NCBI RefSeq assembly: GCF_001610835.1
Contig: NZ_CP011270.1
Coordinates: 62,001-126,000 of the forward strand
DNA length: 64,000 nt
From: Planctomyces sp. SH-PL14
GTDB lineage: Bacteria > Planctomycetota > Planctomycetia > Planctomycetales > Planctomycetaceae
Direction of reading: 5' to 3'
Shown here in pieces: positions 17,802 through 26,990 of this stretch. Under the pieces are notes generated by a model. That model did no database searches and was not told the origin of the DNA. It saw nothing but the letters and a program-made list of their open reading frames with translations. Positions within the stretch are counted from its first letter, which is position 1; each line of letters starts with the position of its first letter. Position numbers and translations under genes: made by a program.

Positions 17802-18611
17802 ATGAAGGGCATCGCCGGGATCCTGCTGGCCGCCGGGCTGGGCCTCTTGGGAGCACTCTGCAACTGGTTCTACCTGCAGCGGGCGGTCCAGTTTCACGAC
17901 GAGGTCTACTTCATCGCCATCCGCCAGGCGGTTCAGCTCAACGTCGGCGACCTCATCACGGAGGAGCAGATCGAGCGGGTCGAAATCCCCAGGTTTGCGG
18001 TCGGGAACCTGATCCACGTCGCGCCACAATGGTCCGCCAAGGACGCCGTCCTCGGCCACCGCGCGACCCGGTCCTACATGGGGGGCGAGATCATCCTCGA
18101 CATGGACCTGACGACTCCCGTCCAGCAGGACCTCGCGGCGACGCTCAATGAAAACGAAGTCGCCCGCTGGGTCCCGGTCGATCCGCGGAGCGTGATCCCG
18201 GAGCAGATCAACCCGGGCGACCTCGTCTCCTTCGAAGTCCAGGCCCCTCTGCAGAACGCCGCCATCGCGCTCCCGGCGGCAACGCCCAGAACGCCTCCTC
18301 CGAACCCGGACGACGAACCGGCCCCACCCCCGTCGTCCCCCTCCCCTCGCTCATCGCCGCCGCAGGCTCCCATCGCGTCGCAAGCCGAGATCATCGGCCC
18401 CTTCCGGGTTTTGGCACTGGGAGGCCGCCGCGAGCGGCGGAATATCCAGGCCGCCAGCCGCGGCCGCGGGGGTCCGGAGAACACGATCACGATCCTGGTC
18501 CGGCTCAACGACAACAAGCTCGAGCCCAAAGCGGCCCGCCTGTTCGACGCCCTCCGCGGCGGCAAAACGGCGACCGTCCAGCTTCACTCGTCGCGGGCGA
18601 AAGAGCTCTGA
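17802..18611 (+). CDS. CpaB/RcpC-like protein with SAF domain
   Basis: The 269-residue protein starts with a membrane segment (residues ~3-20) and then carries an SAF-type domain (VYFIAIRQAVQLNVGDLITEEQIE written here in part: QAVQLNVGDLITEEQI) followed by VPVDPRSVIPEQINPGDLVSF. This order is that of CpaB/RcpC proteins of Flp/Tad pilus systems, where they support assembly through the cell envelope. A Pro-rich linker (~175-203) splits the C-terminal part, unlike standard CpaB. No other tad gene is nearby, so a pilus role is inference. It starts 7 bp after the preceding gene. Confidence 0.65.
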   Translation: MKGIAGILLAAGLGLLGALCNWFYLQRAVQFHDEVYFIAIRQAVQLNVGDLITEEQIERVEIPRFAVGNLIHVAPQWSAKDAVLGHRATRSYMGGEIILDMDLTTPVQQDLAATLNENEVARWVPVDPRSVIPEQINPGDLVSFEVQAPLQNAAIALPAATPRTPPPNPDDEPAPPPSSPSPRSSPPQAPIASQAEIIGPFRVLALGGRRERRNIQAASRGRGGPENTITILVRLNDNKLEPKAARLFDALRGGKTATVQLHSSRAKEL

Positions 18612-19546
18612 TCGACTGACGGCTGGAGAGTTGCCGCGATCGCCCGCGTCCGTTCGATGTCCCGCCCGAGCTGCTCCCGCAACTGGTCGACCGACTCGAA
18701 CTTCGTGATGTCCCGCAGGTGATCGAGCAGGTCGACGTGGATCGTCTGCCCGTAGAGGTCCCCGCTGAACCCGACGAGGTGGACTTCCACCTTCTGGGCG
18801 TGCTCGCCGAAGGTCGGATTGGGACCGATGTTGATCGCCGCGGGGTAGTCCATCCCGGAGATGTTGACCCGGCCCGCATAGACGGCATTCCGCGGGATGA
18901 GCGTTTCGATCCGGTCGAGGTTCGCTGTCGGGAACCCGAGCAACCGCCCGCGGCGAGCACCGGGGGCGACGTGCCCGGTCATCCGGAACGCCCGGCCGAG
19001 AGCGAAGTTCGCGTCCTGAATCCGCCCGTCGCGAAGTGCCGTCCGGACCGAGGTCGACGAGACGTCCTGCCCCTCGAAGGCGATCATCTCGCAGATCGTC
19101 AGGTCGAGATGCGCCGCATCGCACATCGTCCGCAGCGTCTCGATCGTTCCTCCCCGGCCGCGGCCGAAGCAGAAATTCGGCCCTTCCACCATCCCCCGCG
19201 CGTGGATCTCCTCGCGGACGATCCGCTGGAAGAACTCCTCCGCCGTCAACTGCAGGAGCTCCCGGTCGGTCGGATAGGCGATGAGGCAGTCGAGCCCCAG
19301 CTCGGCCAGCAGGCGGGCCTTCTCGGGGAGCGTCGTCAGCTGCGGGGGAAGCCGCTCGGGGGCCAGCAGGGCGAGCGGGTGCGGCTCGAACGTCAGGACG
19401 ACCGCGGGCCCGCCCAGGCGGCGGGCCTTGGCAATCAGCCGCCGCAGCATCTCCTGGTGCCCGCGATGGACCCCGTCAAAGTTCCCCAGCGACAGAGCTC
19501 CTCCGCGATACGCCGCAGGATCGGTGAATCCGCTGAGAAGAATCAT
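18584..19546 (-). CDS. ribF: bifunctional riboflavin kinase / FAD synthetase
   Basis: The 320-residue protein makes FMN from riboflavin and then FAD in the cytoplasm. The N-terminal nucleotidyltransferase domain has GNFDGVHRGHQEML and the later SSTSVRTALRDG motif; the C-terminal riboflavin-kinase domain has the GRLLGFPTANLD motif and INIGPNPTFG. Length and order fit the family. Its 3' end overlaps the 3' end of the CpaB-like gene by 28 bp on the opposite strand. purA lies 69 bp upstream on the same strand, separated by a small GGTCGC/GCGACC hairpin. Confidence 0.93.
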   Translation of the reverse strand: MILLSGFTDPAAYRGGALSLGNFDGVHRGHQEMLRRLIAKARRLGGPAVVLTFEPHPLALLAPERLPPQLTTLPEKARLLAELGLDCLIAYPTDRELLQLTAEEFFQRIVREEIHARGMVEGPNFCFGRGRGGTIETLRTMCDAAHLDLTICEMIAFEGQDVSSTSVRTALRDGRIQDANFALGRAFRMTGHVAPGARRGRLLGFPTANLDRIETLIPRNAVYAGRVNISGMDYPAAINIGPNPTFGEHAQKVEVHLVGFSGDLYGQTIHVDLLDHLRDITKFESVDQLREQLGRDIERTRAIAATLQPSVDQSSFARDE

Positions 19547-19566
19547 TTGGGGAACAAAGTCAAACT

Positions 19567-19581
19567 GGTCGCGCAGCGACC
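19567..19581 (-). terminator. Small hairpin between purA and ribF
   Basis: GGTCGC and GCGACC pair perfectly around a 3-nt loop 35 bp after the purA stop and 20 bp before the ribF start. The downstream minus-strand sequence is only modestly T-rich, so this is a weak terminator or attenuator candidate rather than a clear one. Confidence 0.35.
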
Positions 19582-19615
19582 TTCGCCGCCACGCACTGCC
19601 AACTCCCGACCGCCA

Positions 19616-20896
19616 CTAGCTCAGCACCGTCTGCTCGCGGTCCGGTCCGACCGAAACGATCTCGACCGGGGCTCCGACGAGTTCGGAGACCGAGTCCAGA
19701 TAGGCCCGCGCTTCCTTCGGGAAGTCGGCCATCCGCCGGACTCCGGTGATGTCCTTCTTCCAGCCCGGGAGCGTCCGGTAGACCGGCTTCGCCTTCGCCA
19801 GATCGTCGACGTGGCTCGGGAAGTCGGTCGTCCGCTCGCCGTCGATCTCGTACGCCTCGCAGATCTTCAGTTCGTCGAGCTTGCCGAGGACGTCGAGGAG
19901 CATGACGGCGATGCAGTCGACTCCCGCCAGGTTCGCTCCGTACTTCGTCGCGACGGTATCGAGCCAGCCGCAGCGGCGGGGGCGTCCCGTCACGGTGCCG
20001 TACTCGTGCCCTTCGTCCCGGATGTGCTGCCCGATCTCATCAAGAAGCTCCGTCGGGCAGGGACCGCCGCCGACGCGGGTCGTGTACGCCTTGACGACGC
20101 CGATGATCCGGTCGATCGCCCGCGAGGGAACGCCGCTACCGGACTGGATCCCGCAGGCCGAGGCGTTCGACGAGGTGACGTACGGGAAGGTGCCGTGGTC
20201 GATATCGAGGAGGCTTCCCTGAGCCCCTTCGAAGAGGATCGACTTCTTATCGCGGAGGGCCTTGTGCAGGAACGTCGTCGTGTCGACGACCCGCGGCCGG
20301 AGCTGATCGGCGTAGCCCATGTACTCGTCGTAGAGGGCCTGGACTTCAAACGGCTTGAAGTTCGGGTCGAGGCACTTCAGGATCTGGTTCTTGTAGGGAA
20401 CGATCTCTTCGAGCCGCTTCCGGAGGACTGCCGGGCGGACGAAATCGCCGACGCGGATGGCGTGCGCGCGGCCGATCTTGTCCCGATAGCAGGTCCCGAT
20501 CCCCCGCATCGTCGTGCCGATCTTGCTGTCGCCGCGGCTCGCTTCGAAGATCGCCTCTTCCGCGTGGTGATACGGGAAGATCACGTGCCCGCGGTCGCTG
20601 ATGATCAGGTTCTCGCCGATCGGCAGGCCGCGATCGGTGATCGACTTCATCTCTTCCAGAAGGGCCTTGGGGTTGATGACGACCCCGTTGGCGATCACCG
20701 ACTGGACCCCCGGGCGGAGGATGCCGGCGGGGAGGAGCGAGAGCTTGTAGGTCTGGCCGTCAAACTTGACCGTGTGGCCGGCGTTGTTGCCCCCCAGATA
20801 GCGGACGACGATCTCATGCTGATCGGTCAGCAGGTCGACGATTTTTCCCTTGGCTTCGTCTCCCCACTGGAGGCCGATGACTGCGGTCACTGACAT
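19616..20896 (-). CDS. purA: adenylosuccinate synthetase
   Basis: The 426-residue protein joins IMP and aspartate with GTP hydrolysis, the first committed step from IMP to AMP. The N-terminal P-loop-like [14 protein letters not shown], the catalytic-lysine segment that follows it, GNNAGHTV, and the later [10 protein letters not shown] are all present. E. coli PurA is 432 residues. I chose ATG 20896 ([14 protein letters not shown]) because the upstream frame is Arg-rich and unlike any PurA N-terminus. ribF follows 69 bp downstream. The 376 bp upstream separate it from a divergent membrane-protein gene. Confidence 0.95.
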   Translation of the reverse strand: MSVTAVIGLQWGDEAKGKIVDLLTDQHEIVVRYLGGNNAGHTVKFDGQTYKLSLLPAGILRPGVQSVIANGVVINPKALLEEMKSITDRGLPIGENLIISDRGHVIFPYHHAEEAIFEASRGDSKIGTTMRGIGTCYRDKIGRAHAIRVGDFVRPAVLRKRLEEIVPYKNQILKCLDPNFKPFEVQALYDEYMGYADQLRPRVVDTTTFLHKALRDKKSILFEGAQGSLLDIDHGTFPYVTSSNASACGIQSGSGVPSRAIDRIIGVVKAYTTRVGGGPCPTELLDEIGQHIRDEGHEYGTVTGRPRRCGWLDTVATKYGANLAGVDCIAVMLLDVLGKLDELKICEAYEIDGERTTDFPSHVDDLAKAKPVYRTLPGWKKDITGVRRMADFPKEARAYLDSVSELVGAPVEIVSVGPDREQTVLS

Positions 20897-21272
20897 GACG
20901 GAATCCGATACTGCCTGACCCCTTGCGGGGCGCACACGGCGGTCGCTCCGCGCGCGGGCGCGCACGGAATCCGCCTGAACTGGCCCCGGCGGGGCCGTCG
21001 ACGTGAACCGGCTCGACGGGAGCGGCTCGTCTGACGCGCTCCGGTCAGGCCAAAGTGGCGAGTGTAGCGGCTTCCGCCAATCGGATGCCAACCCTCGCCT
21101 CCCCGTTTTCCGCATCTGCCGCGGCAATACGTCGGCCGTGCTGGATGCGTCGACTGGAGAGCGGCCTGCCGGCGGCCCGGTATCGTTTCGCCGCGGACAT
21201 TCCTCCTTTTCGCCATTTCCCCCACCTCCGTATTCCCCGCCCCGGTTCCTTTAGATCGATTGATGAGTCAGA
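20897..21272. other. Intergenic region between divergent purA and membrane-protein genes
   Basis: These 376 bp separate two divergent genes and must carry both promoters. I find no coding frame with family features, no long inverted repeat and no copy of the dispersed element. A very GC-rich stretch (about 20930-20975) precedes purA; the part next to the plus-strand gene is pyrimidine-rich. Confidence 0.5.
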
Positions 21273-22643
21273 ATGCCGGCGACCAGCGACGGCGGGCCTC
21301 CCGGTCCGTTCTCCGCCCCCATGATTGACCTCCGGAGTGACCGAGTGAGTTCCAGCGACGTGCCCCCCGCGTCTTCGCCCGCCTACCCGCTCGAGGAGGA
21401 CTTCTGGGAGACCGGGACGGCGCGGTTCAAGCGGTGGATCCCCTGGCTGCACCTGTTCCAGGCCTTCCGGATCGCGATGGACTACCGCAAGCTGCTCGTG
21501 GCCGCGGTCGGGATCCTCCTGCTGGCGGCGGGGGAATGGGCCTGCTCGCTGATGCCGTTCGCTCCCTCCACCTTCCGGTATGTCTGGCCGTGGGAGTCGG
21601 CCTACGACTCGCCGCTGAACGGCCTCGCGGTCTCGGCGAATGCATCATCCATTGGGGCGCCCCTGAGCGACTCGACGGTCTTCGGTGTCCGGGTGCTGCG
21701 TCCGCTGCGGGACTTCGTTTCCGCCGGATGGCCCCTCGTCCGTCCCTCCCGCACCTGGGGCGAGATCGCCCTCGGCTGGACCCGGCTGCTCTGGCTGCTC
21801 GCCGTGACGGGGCTGTGCGGCGGCATGATCGCCCGGCTGGCTGCACTGAACTTCGCCGGGAAGGACTGCTCGCTGCGGAGCGCGTTCCGGTACTGCTTCG
21901 TCCGGCTGGCCTCCTACATGGGGGGACCGCTGCTTCCGGTCGTCGGGCTCGGACTCCTGTGGGGACTCTGCGCGGTTGGCGGTCTGGTCGGGGTGATCCC
22001 GGTCGCCGGACCGTGGCTCGTCGCCATCTTCTGGTTCCTGCCGCTGATCCTGGGGATCATGATGTCGGTCGTGCTCCTCGGCGTCGGCTGCGGCTGGCCG
22101 CTGATGTACGCCACCGTCAGCGCCGAGGGCTCTGACGCCTTCGACGGACTCAGCCGCAGCTATAGCTATCTCTTCAGCCGCCCCTGGTACGCCCTGTGGC
22201 TCCTGGTCGTGACCTGCGTCTATGGAACCGCCCTCGTCCTCTTCCTGCATACGGTGATCGACCTCGGCGTGCGGTGCGCCTTCTGGTCGGTCCAGAGCGG
22301 CATGGGCGAGGATCGGCTGCGGGCCCTCGTGCCGAGCGAGTTCGCCGGGGCGCCGACCGACTTCGTCGGCGCGACCGGTCCGGAGCGGGTGACCGAGGTC
22401 TGGATGAACGCCGTCCGGATGGCGGAGCCGGCGTTCCTGTTCAGCTACTTCTGGACGGCCGCCGCGATCGTCTACTTCCTGCTTCGCCGCAGCGTCGACG
22501 CGACCCCGCTCGACGCCGTCGACGAAGATTTCCCGCTCTCGACCGAACCGTTTCCCCTGGTCGGCATGCCGGCGGTCGAGAAGCGCGAGGCGGCGAACGA
22601 CTCCGGCCCCGAACCGACGAGCCCGCCGGCTCCGGCGACATAA
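21273..22643 (+). CDS. polytopic membrane protein of unknown function
   Basis: The 456-residue protein has about six membrane helices: residues ~70-90, ~175-195, ~220-250, ~255-285, ~310-330 and ~390-410. The spacing and the acidic soluble tail (~415-456) do not match a transporter family I know. The segment YATVSAEGSDAFDGLSRSYS between membrane helices resembles a conserved block in DUF975/YciC-like integral membrane proteins, but I am not confident of this. ATG 21273 is the first Met; ATG 21321 (MIDLRSDRVS) is an equally good start. It is divergent from purA. Confidence 0.65.
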   Translation: MPATSDGGPPGPFSAPMIDLRSDRVSSSDVPPASSPAYPLEEDFWETGTARFKRWIPWLHLFQAFRIAMDYRKLLVAAVGILLLAAGEWACSLMPFAPSTFRYVWPWESAYDSPLNGLAVSANASSIGAPLSDSTVFGVRVLRPLRDFVSAGWPLVRPSRTWGEIALGWTRLLWLLAVTGLCGGMIARLAALNFAGKDCSLRSAFRYCFVRLASYMGGPLLPVVGLGLLWGLCAVGGLVGVIPVAGPWLVAIFWFLPLILGIMMSVVLLGVGCGWPLMYATVSAEGSDAFDGLSRSYSYLFSRPWYALWLLVVTCVYGTALVLFLHTVIDLGVRCAFWSVQSGMGEDRLRALVPSEFAGAPTDFVGATGPERVTEVWMNAVRMAEPAFLFSYFWTAAAIVYFLLRRSVDATPLDAVDEDFPLSTEPFPLVGMPAVEKREAANDSGPEPTSPPAPAT

Positions 22644-22672
22644 CATCCCGCCGTCACGGTCCGTCGGCCAAG

Positions 22673-23476
22673 TCAGACCAGAGGCGAACCCGGCTCGCCC
22701 CGGGTCGGCGGCTCCTTCGCGGCCGGTAGCCAGTCGGGGACGAGGCCGAACGTCTCCCAGTAGTCCGGCCGCAGCGTCCCGAACAGCCGGTCCCAGATCA
22801 GGGTGTAGAACCCGTAGTTGCAGTTCACGTCCTGATGATGGCGGGCGTGAAAGGTGCCGCCGGTGATGGTCGCCAGCAGCGGGACGCGCTGCCACCACGC
22901 GGGGAGGGGCTCGACCCCGAGGTGCCCGATCATCCCGAACAGGACATTGAGCGCCAGGTAGATCGACATCCCGAGCCACGACGCCTGGTAGACCGAGATC
23001 ACGACGAGCCAGAGCGCCCCGAACGCCAGATTCTCGAGCGGGTTGAGGATGAACAGCGTCAGCGGCCGCGGGCGGTCGTAGCGGTGATGGAGGGCGTGCA
23101 TCCAGCCGTAGAACCACGGATGGTGCGCCAGCCGGTGGAGGCCGTACATCGCCAGATCCATGACGAGGAGCAGGATCGGCACGTCGAGCCACGCCCGCCA
23201 GCCGACATCGGTCCGGAACCGGACGATCCCCGCCCGCCACAGGAACAGGCCGACGATCGTCGTCACGGTGTTGAGCAGGACGTTGCTGAGGGCCAGCACG
23301 ACCTCGTTCTGTTCGAGATCGCGGGCCGGCAGAGCGACCCGCCGCCGCTCATGCCGCCGGACGAGCCACTGCCCCAGGAGGACGACGCCGACGAAGATGA
23401 CGACGTTCTCCAGCAGCAGGGCCATCATAGCCTGCCGGAGCGGCGCCTCTCGCAGCCAGATCAGCGCGGCTTCCAT
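22673..23476 (-). CDS. sterol desaturase / fatty acid hydroxylase family protein
   Basis: The 267-residue integral membrane protein has four or five membrane helices and the complete di-iron histidine set of the superfamily: HRLAHH, HALHHRYD and HARHHQD. Such enzymes hydroxylate or desaturate lipids or lipid-like substrates using O2 and a di-iron centre; the substrate here is unknown. I chose ATG 23476 (MEAALIWLRE), because the 21 extra residues of the longer frame are Ser/Arg-rich and not hydrophobic. It is convergent with the preceding membrane protein (30 bp between stops). Confidence 0.85.
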   Translation of the reverse strand: MEAALIWLREAPLRQAMMALLLENVVIFVGVVLLGQWLVRRHERRRVALPARDLEQNEVVLALSNVLLNTVTTIVGLFLWRAGIVRFRTDVGWRAWLDVPILLLVMDLAMYGLHRLAHHPWFYGWMHALHHRYDRPRPLTLFILNPLENLAFGALWLVVISVYQASWLGMSIYLALNVLFGMIGHLGVEPLPAWWQRVPLLATITGGTFHARHHQDVNCNYGFYTLIWDRLFGTLRPDYWETFGLVPDWLPAAKEPPTRGEPGSPLV

Positions 23477-23615
23477 TCGGTTCGCCTCGCCCCGGGACGC
23501 GGAAAAGGAAGACGGCCGCGGCATCGCAGCCATAGACAACTGTCCGCAATCGGGACATCCGATTCACCCGGATGTCCCGCAGTCCGCGCTCATTCGACGA
23601 CCGACGTCGCGTCGT

Positions 23616-24878
23616 CTACATCCCCTGCTTCAGCGCCACGAGGTGCCGCGAGAAGTGGTCCGCCAGAACGTCACGATAGGTCTGCGGATGGGCCTCCAGG
23701 CAGGCCTTGATCTTCGGGCCCAGTTCGTCGTTCGTCAGCACGGAGCCGAACGTGCAGTGCAGGATCTGCCGCCCCGGCTTGGTGAACCCATGTCCGGCGG
23801 GAACGTGCTCCCACATTTCCAGATAGGCCTGCTCCAGCTCCCGGATCGGGACCGCCTTCGACGGCGGCGCGTCGTAGAGGCGGGCCGAGACGTGATAGGT
23901 CGCCCGGTCGATCTCATACCGGTCGCGGCTGAAGTCGATCACCTGCCGGAACAGGGCGTCGTCGTGCCGGGCAACCACGCGGAGGGCTTCGAGGTAGCTG
24001 GTCCCCGCCGTCTTGACGTGGAATTGCCCTTTCGTGGCCCGGGCAAGGACCGGGTACATCGACAGCTTGTCCGAGCCGGAGTGGAGGCTCAGCTTGTAGG
24101 GGCCAAGGGCCTGGGCGATCGCGGCGTGATCGAACAGCGACTTCTCGAGCGAAGCGACGACCCCCTTGTAGTCGACTCCCTTTTCGAAGTTCCCGATGTA
24201 CCGCGGGGCGAGGCTGATGAGCTTCATCCCGTTTTTGACGCACTGCTCGGCGATGATGTAGTGCTCGGCCAGCGTCGTCGGCTGCTCGGTCTCGTCGACG
24301 CTGAGCTCGATCTCGTAGGGCCGCCCGAGCCGCTGGTGCACACGGTCGATGTGGCGGGAGAGGTCGAGCGCCGCTTCGATCGCCTTGCCGTACTTCACGG
24401 CGGCGCGGGACAGGACTTCCGACGTGAACTTGATCTCCGTCCCCGTAGAGAGTGTGATCGTCTTGTCCTTGTAGTCCGCCATCCAGGGGCAGGCGGACAG
24501 CACCGCCGGCAGCTTCTCGCGGACCTGGCTCTCGCTGTAGTCGTCCGCGTGCTGGTCGACGTGGCCCGAGGGATCGATCGTAAAGAACGTGAACCCGACC
24601 GCCGCCGTCACCTCGACATCTTCGTAGGTCTTGAGATGGTCGGCGTCCGCGCCGGTCTTCCCTGTCCAGCCAGCGGCCTCCGCCCCCTTGAGGGCGTCGT
24701 CCATCACCTGCTGCGGCGTCCGCTTCGTGCGGGACATCTCGCGGATCGACTGCTGCGGAAAGATCGGCTCGATGCCGCTGCCGGACTGCTGCATCGCGGC
24801 GACATGGCCGGGGGTGCCGAGACCAGTCCGGTCGCCGAATCCGAAGGAGGGGGCCAGGCCCAGAGTGACGGGGGTCAT
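23616..24878 (-). CDS. tagaturonate 3-epimerase family protein (UxaE-like)
   Basis: The 420-residue protein resembles Thermotoga maritima UxaE (TM0440), which interconverts D-tagaturonate and D-fructuronate in galacturonate breakdown. Shared blocks seen here include FGFGDRTGLGTPGHV, GADADHLK, SVDETEQPT, SLHSGSDKLS and FHVKTAGTSYLEALRV. The Thermotoga protein has about 80 further residues ahead of the FG-x-GDR block that are missing here; the block starts at residue 12. ATG 24878 (MTPVTLGLAP) is the most natural start, with 16 possible upstream residues from the longer frame. The GH88-like gene lies 87 bp upstream on the same strand, so a uronate-degradation operon is likely. Confidence 0.8.
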   Translation of the reverse strand: MTPVTLGLAPSFGFGDRTGLGTPGHVAAMQQSGSGIEPIFPQQSIREMSRTKRTPQQVMDDALKGAEAAGWTGKTGADADHLKTYEDVEVTAAVGFTFFTIDPSGHVDQHADDYSESQVREKLPAVLSACPWMADYKDKTITLSTGTEIKFTSEVLSRAAVKYGKAIEAALDLSRHIDRVHQRLGRPYEIELSVDETEQPTTLAEHYIIAEQCVKNGMKLISLAPRYIGNFEKGVDYKGVVASLEKSLFDHAAIAQALGPYKLSLHSGSDKLSMYPVLARATKGQFHVKTAGTSYLEALRVVARHDDALFRQVIDFSRDRYEIDRATYHVSARLYDAPPSKAVPIRELEQAYLEMWEHVPAGHGFTKPGRQILHCTFGSVLTNDELGPKIKACLEAHPQTYRDVLADHFSRHLVALKQGM

Positions 24879-24965
24879 GATGGTGTGCCGGCAGGTCGCC
24901 GGAATTAAGTCCGTAAAGCGTCTCACTTCTATCTTCGCAGGTCGGAACGCCGAAACAATCGACGC

Positions 24966-26348
24966 TCACGCCACCGGCCCGAAGAAGCGGTAGGCCGGTT
25001 CGCCGGTCGCCATCCGCTGGACCATCAGCGCCGCTTCGCGAAGGTGGTAGTCCCCCCACTGGCACGATTCCCCGCAGGGAATCTTTCGGCCAGCCGGAAT
25101 GTGGTCCCAGCCCCGCGGACGGTGGTAGACCGAATGCAGCAGGAGCCCCTCGTGCTCGGGACTGCCGCTCAGGTAAGGCTCCCGCAGCAGCGACCGCAGG
25201 ACGGTCAGCCCGGCCGAGACATAGCGGTCTCCCGAAGTCGGCCGCCGCACATTGAGCCACAGTCCCAGCCGGATCAGCCCCTGACAGCCGATCGCCGCCG
25301 CGGAGCTGTCGACCGGCTCGTACTCGTTGAACGGATCCGCCGCCCGATCGAGACCCCCTTCGAGCCGCGCGAGTCCCGGCGCCCCGGTGTCCCAGTAGGG
25401 AATGCCGTCGATCGGCGTCTGGTCGATGTAGAAGTCGCAGGAGGCGAGAGCCGGTTTCAGCAACTCGTCGATCACCGCCGAACGTCCGCCGAACGGCTGC
25501 AGGTCGGAGTCTGGCAGCGTATCGAGGAACTCGAGCTGCTCCGGATAGCCGAGCATGACCCAGCTGAGACCGCGGGTCCAGGTCGTGAAGGGGCTGTAGC
25601 CCTGCTGCGAACTCGGACAGCGGTACCGACCGTCGTTCGTATTGAAGACACTCTCGTGCGCCACCCGGCCACGGATGTCGTAGAAGTCCCGCCCCTCGCC
25701 GTAGAAGACGTTGTAGCGGGCATTCGACCGGGCGTGCTCGATCAGCCGGCCGAGGAGGCTGATCGACTCGTCATTCTCCCCCGCCAGCCGGTGGCCGAGA
25801 TGGTGGGCGAGGGCCAGCGAGCGGAGGGACCGCATCGTGTCGCAGAACAGCGAATGCGGACCGTTGAATGAATAGATGTACCCGTCGCCGTCGGAGGTCC
25901 GGCTCCACCGGGCTCCCTGGACCGCCCCGCTCACCCGCAGCGCCAGCTCGTACCAGCCGAGTTCCGCCGGGTCGTGCGGGATGCGGCCTTCGAGCATGAG
26001 CCGCCGCAGGGCCCCGTAGGTGCTGACGTTGTTGAACCCGTGGTCGTGAACGCCGATGTGGCTGACGTGCGACGCCATCCGCTCCTGCGTGCTCTTCCGG
26101 CCCATCTCCAGGAAGCGGGTCTCACCGGTGGCGTCGAACTGGAGGATCGGCGAGCCGAACTGAAACCCCTGCGTCCATTCCGTCCAGCCCCGCGCGGTGT
26201 AGCGTCCTTCGATCGTGAAGACCGGAGCGCCATCCTCCGGCTGCCATCGCTGGTCGAGGCGATCGATCTTGGCGGCCGAAACGTCCCACATCGCCCGGAT
26301 CGCCGGAAGAAGATCAGAAGGGGTGAGCTTGGAATCGACCTGGATCAT
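24966..26348 (-). CDS. glucuronyl-hydrolase-like glycoside hydrolase (GH88-type)
   Basis: The 460-residue protein has the alpha/alpha-barrel landmarks of unsaturated glucuronyl/galacturonyl hydrolases: HDHGFNNVSTYG, a central TTWTRGLSWVMLGY, WDTGAPGL and the acid-bearing EYEPVDSSAAAIGCQGL. These enzymes remove the 4,5-unsaturated uronic acid that polysaccharide lyases leave on oligosaccharides. No signal peptide is seen, so the substrate is probably imported first. Family assignment rests on pattern, and GH105 is an alternative. It is the first gene of a two-gene operon with the UxaE-like epimerase, which fits the same pathway. Confidence 0.7.
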   Translation of the reverse strand: MIQVDSKLTPSDLLPAIRAMWDVSAAKIDRLDQRWQPEDGAPVFTIEGRYTARGWTEWTQGFQFGSPILQFDATGETRFLEMGRKSTQERMASHVSHIGVHDHGFNNVSTYGALRRLMLEGRIPHDPAELGWYELALRVSGAVQGARWSRTSDGDGYIYSFNGPHSLFCDTMRSLRSLALAHHLGHRLAGENDESISLLGRLIEHARSNARYNVFYGEGRDFYDIRGRVAHESVFNTNDGRYRCPSSQQGYSPFTTWTRGLSWVMLGYPEQLEFLDTLPDSDLQPFGGRSAVIDELLKPALASCDFYIDQTPIDGIPYWDTGAPGLARLEGGLDRAADPFNEYEPVDSSAAAIGCQGLIRLGLWLNVRRPTSGDRYVSAGLTVLRSLLREPYLSGSPEHEGLLLHSVYHRPRGWDHIPAGRKIPCGESCQWGDYHLREAALMVQRMATGEPAYRFFGPVA

Positions 26349-26440
26349 GCGGGCGCCTGAACGGGGAAGCCTCCGCCAGCAGGCGAAGGTGGGCCGAAGA
26401 ATAGTGACGGCCGGGGAATGCTGTCACGGGTGCGCGGTCG

Positions 26441-26848
26441 CTAGCAGAACAGCGACGCCGGCCCCTCGGGATCGATGGCCGATGGAAAGTGCTCCACCAC
26501 CGGCGGCTCTCCGGTCTTCCACAGGATCGAGACGACATCGAACCGGCAGCGATGCTCGAGCAGCCGCCGCCGCTTGAGCCACGCCAGCGCGGACCGCGTG
26601 ATCCGCTGCCGCTTGGCCCGGTTGACCGCCTCGGCCGGTCGCCCCGCCCGTTCCGTGCTCCGCGTCTTCACCTCGACGAAGACGATGCAGTCTCCATCGA
26701 GGGCGATCAGGTCGAGCTCGCCGAACCGCTCGCGGCACTGCCGGCTCAGAATCCGATATCCCTTCTTCTGAAGGACCTTCGCGGCGAGCCGCTCCCCCGC
26801 ATCCCCGAGCAGCCCAGCGAGCCAGCGGCGAATCGTCGAAGGGAACAT
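26441..26848 (-). CDS. YraN/UPF0102-family endonuclease-like protein
   Basis: The 135-residue protein has the full UPF0102 pattern: GDAGERLAAKVLQKKGY, then FGELDLIALDGD and FVEVKTR, which together give the E/D/E-x-K catalytic set of a restriction-endonuclease-like fold. UPF0102 (YraN) proteins are widespread and have no settled role; a function in DNA repair or recombination is suspected. The small basic cytoplasmic protein stands alone, 92 bp before the GH88-like gene start on the same strand. Confidence 0.85.
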   Translation of the reverse strand: MFPSTIRRWLAGLLGDAGERLAAKVLQKKGYRILSRQCRERFGELDLIALDGDCIVFVEVKTRSTERAGRPAEAVNRAKRQRITRSALAWLKRRRLLEHRCRFDVVSILWKTGEPPVVEHFPSAIDPEGPASLFC

Positions 26849-26930
26849 GCGGCCGGCCCGGAGAGTGATGGCGTGTCACCGCACAATAAAAGATCGCCGT
26901 CCGCCGTCGCCAGTTCTCCCTCGGGAATGC

Positions 26931-26963
26931 AAAAACCCCCGCCGTCTTTAGCGGCGAGGGTTT
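26931..26963 (-). terminator. Intrinsic terminator after the coiled-coil gene
   Basis: On the minus strand AAACCCTCGCCGC and GGCGGGGGTTTTT form a stem with one mismatch around a short AAAGA-type loop, closed by a run of five T. It lies 28 bp after the stop codon at 26991 and is a clear rho-independent terminator. The stem is also A/T-flanked on the plus strand, so it could work in both directions. Confidence 0.8.
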
Positions 26964-26990
26964 GCGAATGGCCTGCGGCGAGTGAACCGA

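Noticed and set aside
18719-20893. 724-codon open frame antisense to ribF and purA
   Set aside because: It is the GC-driven shadow of two clearly recognised genes and has no family features.
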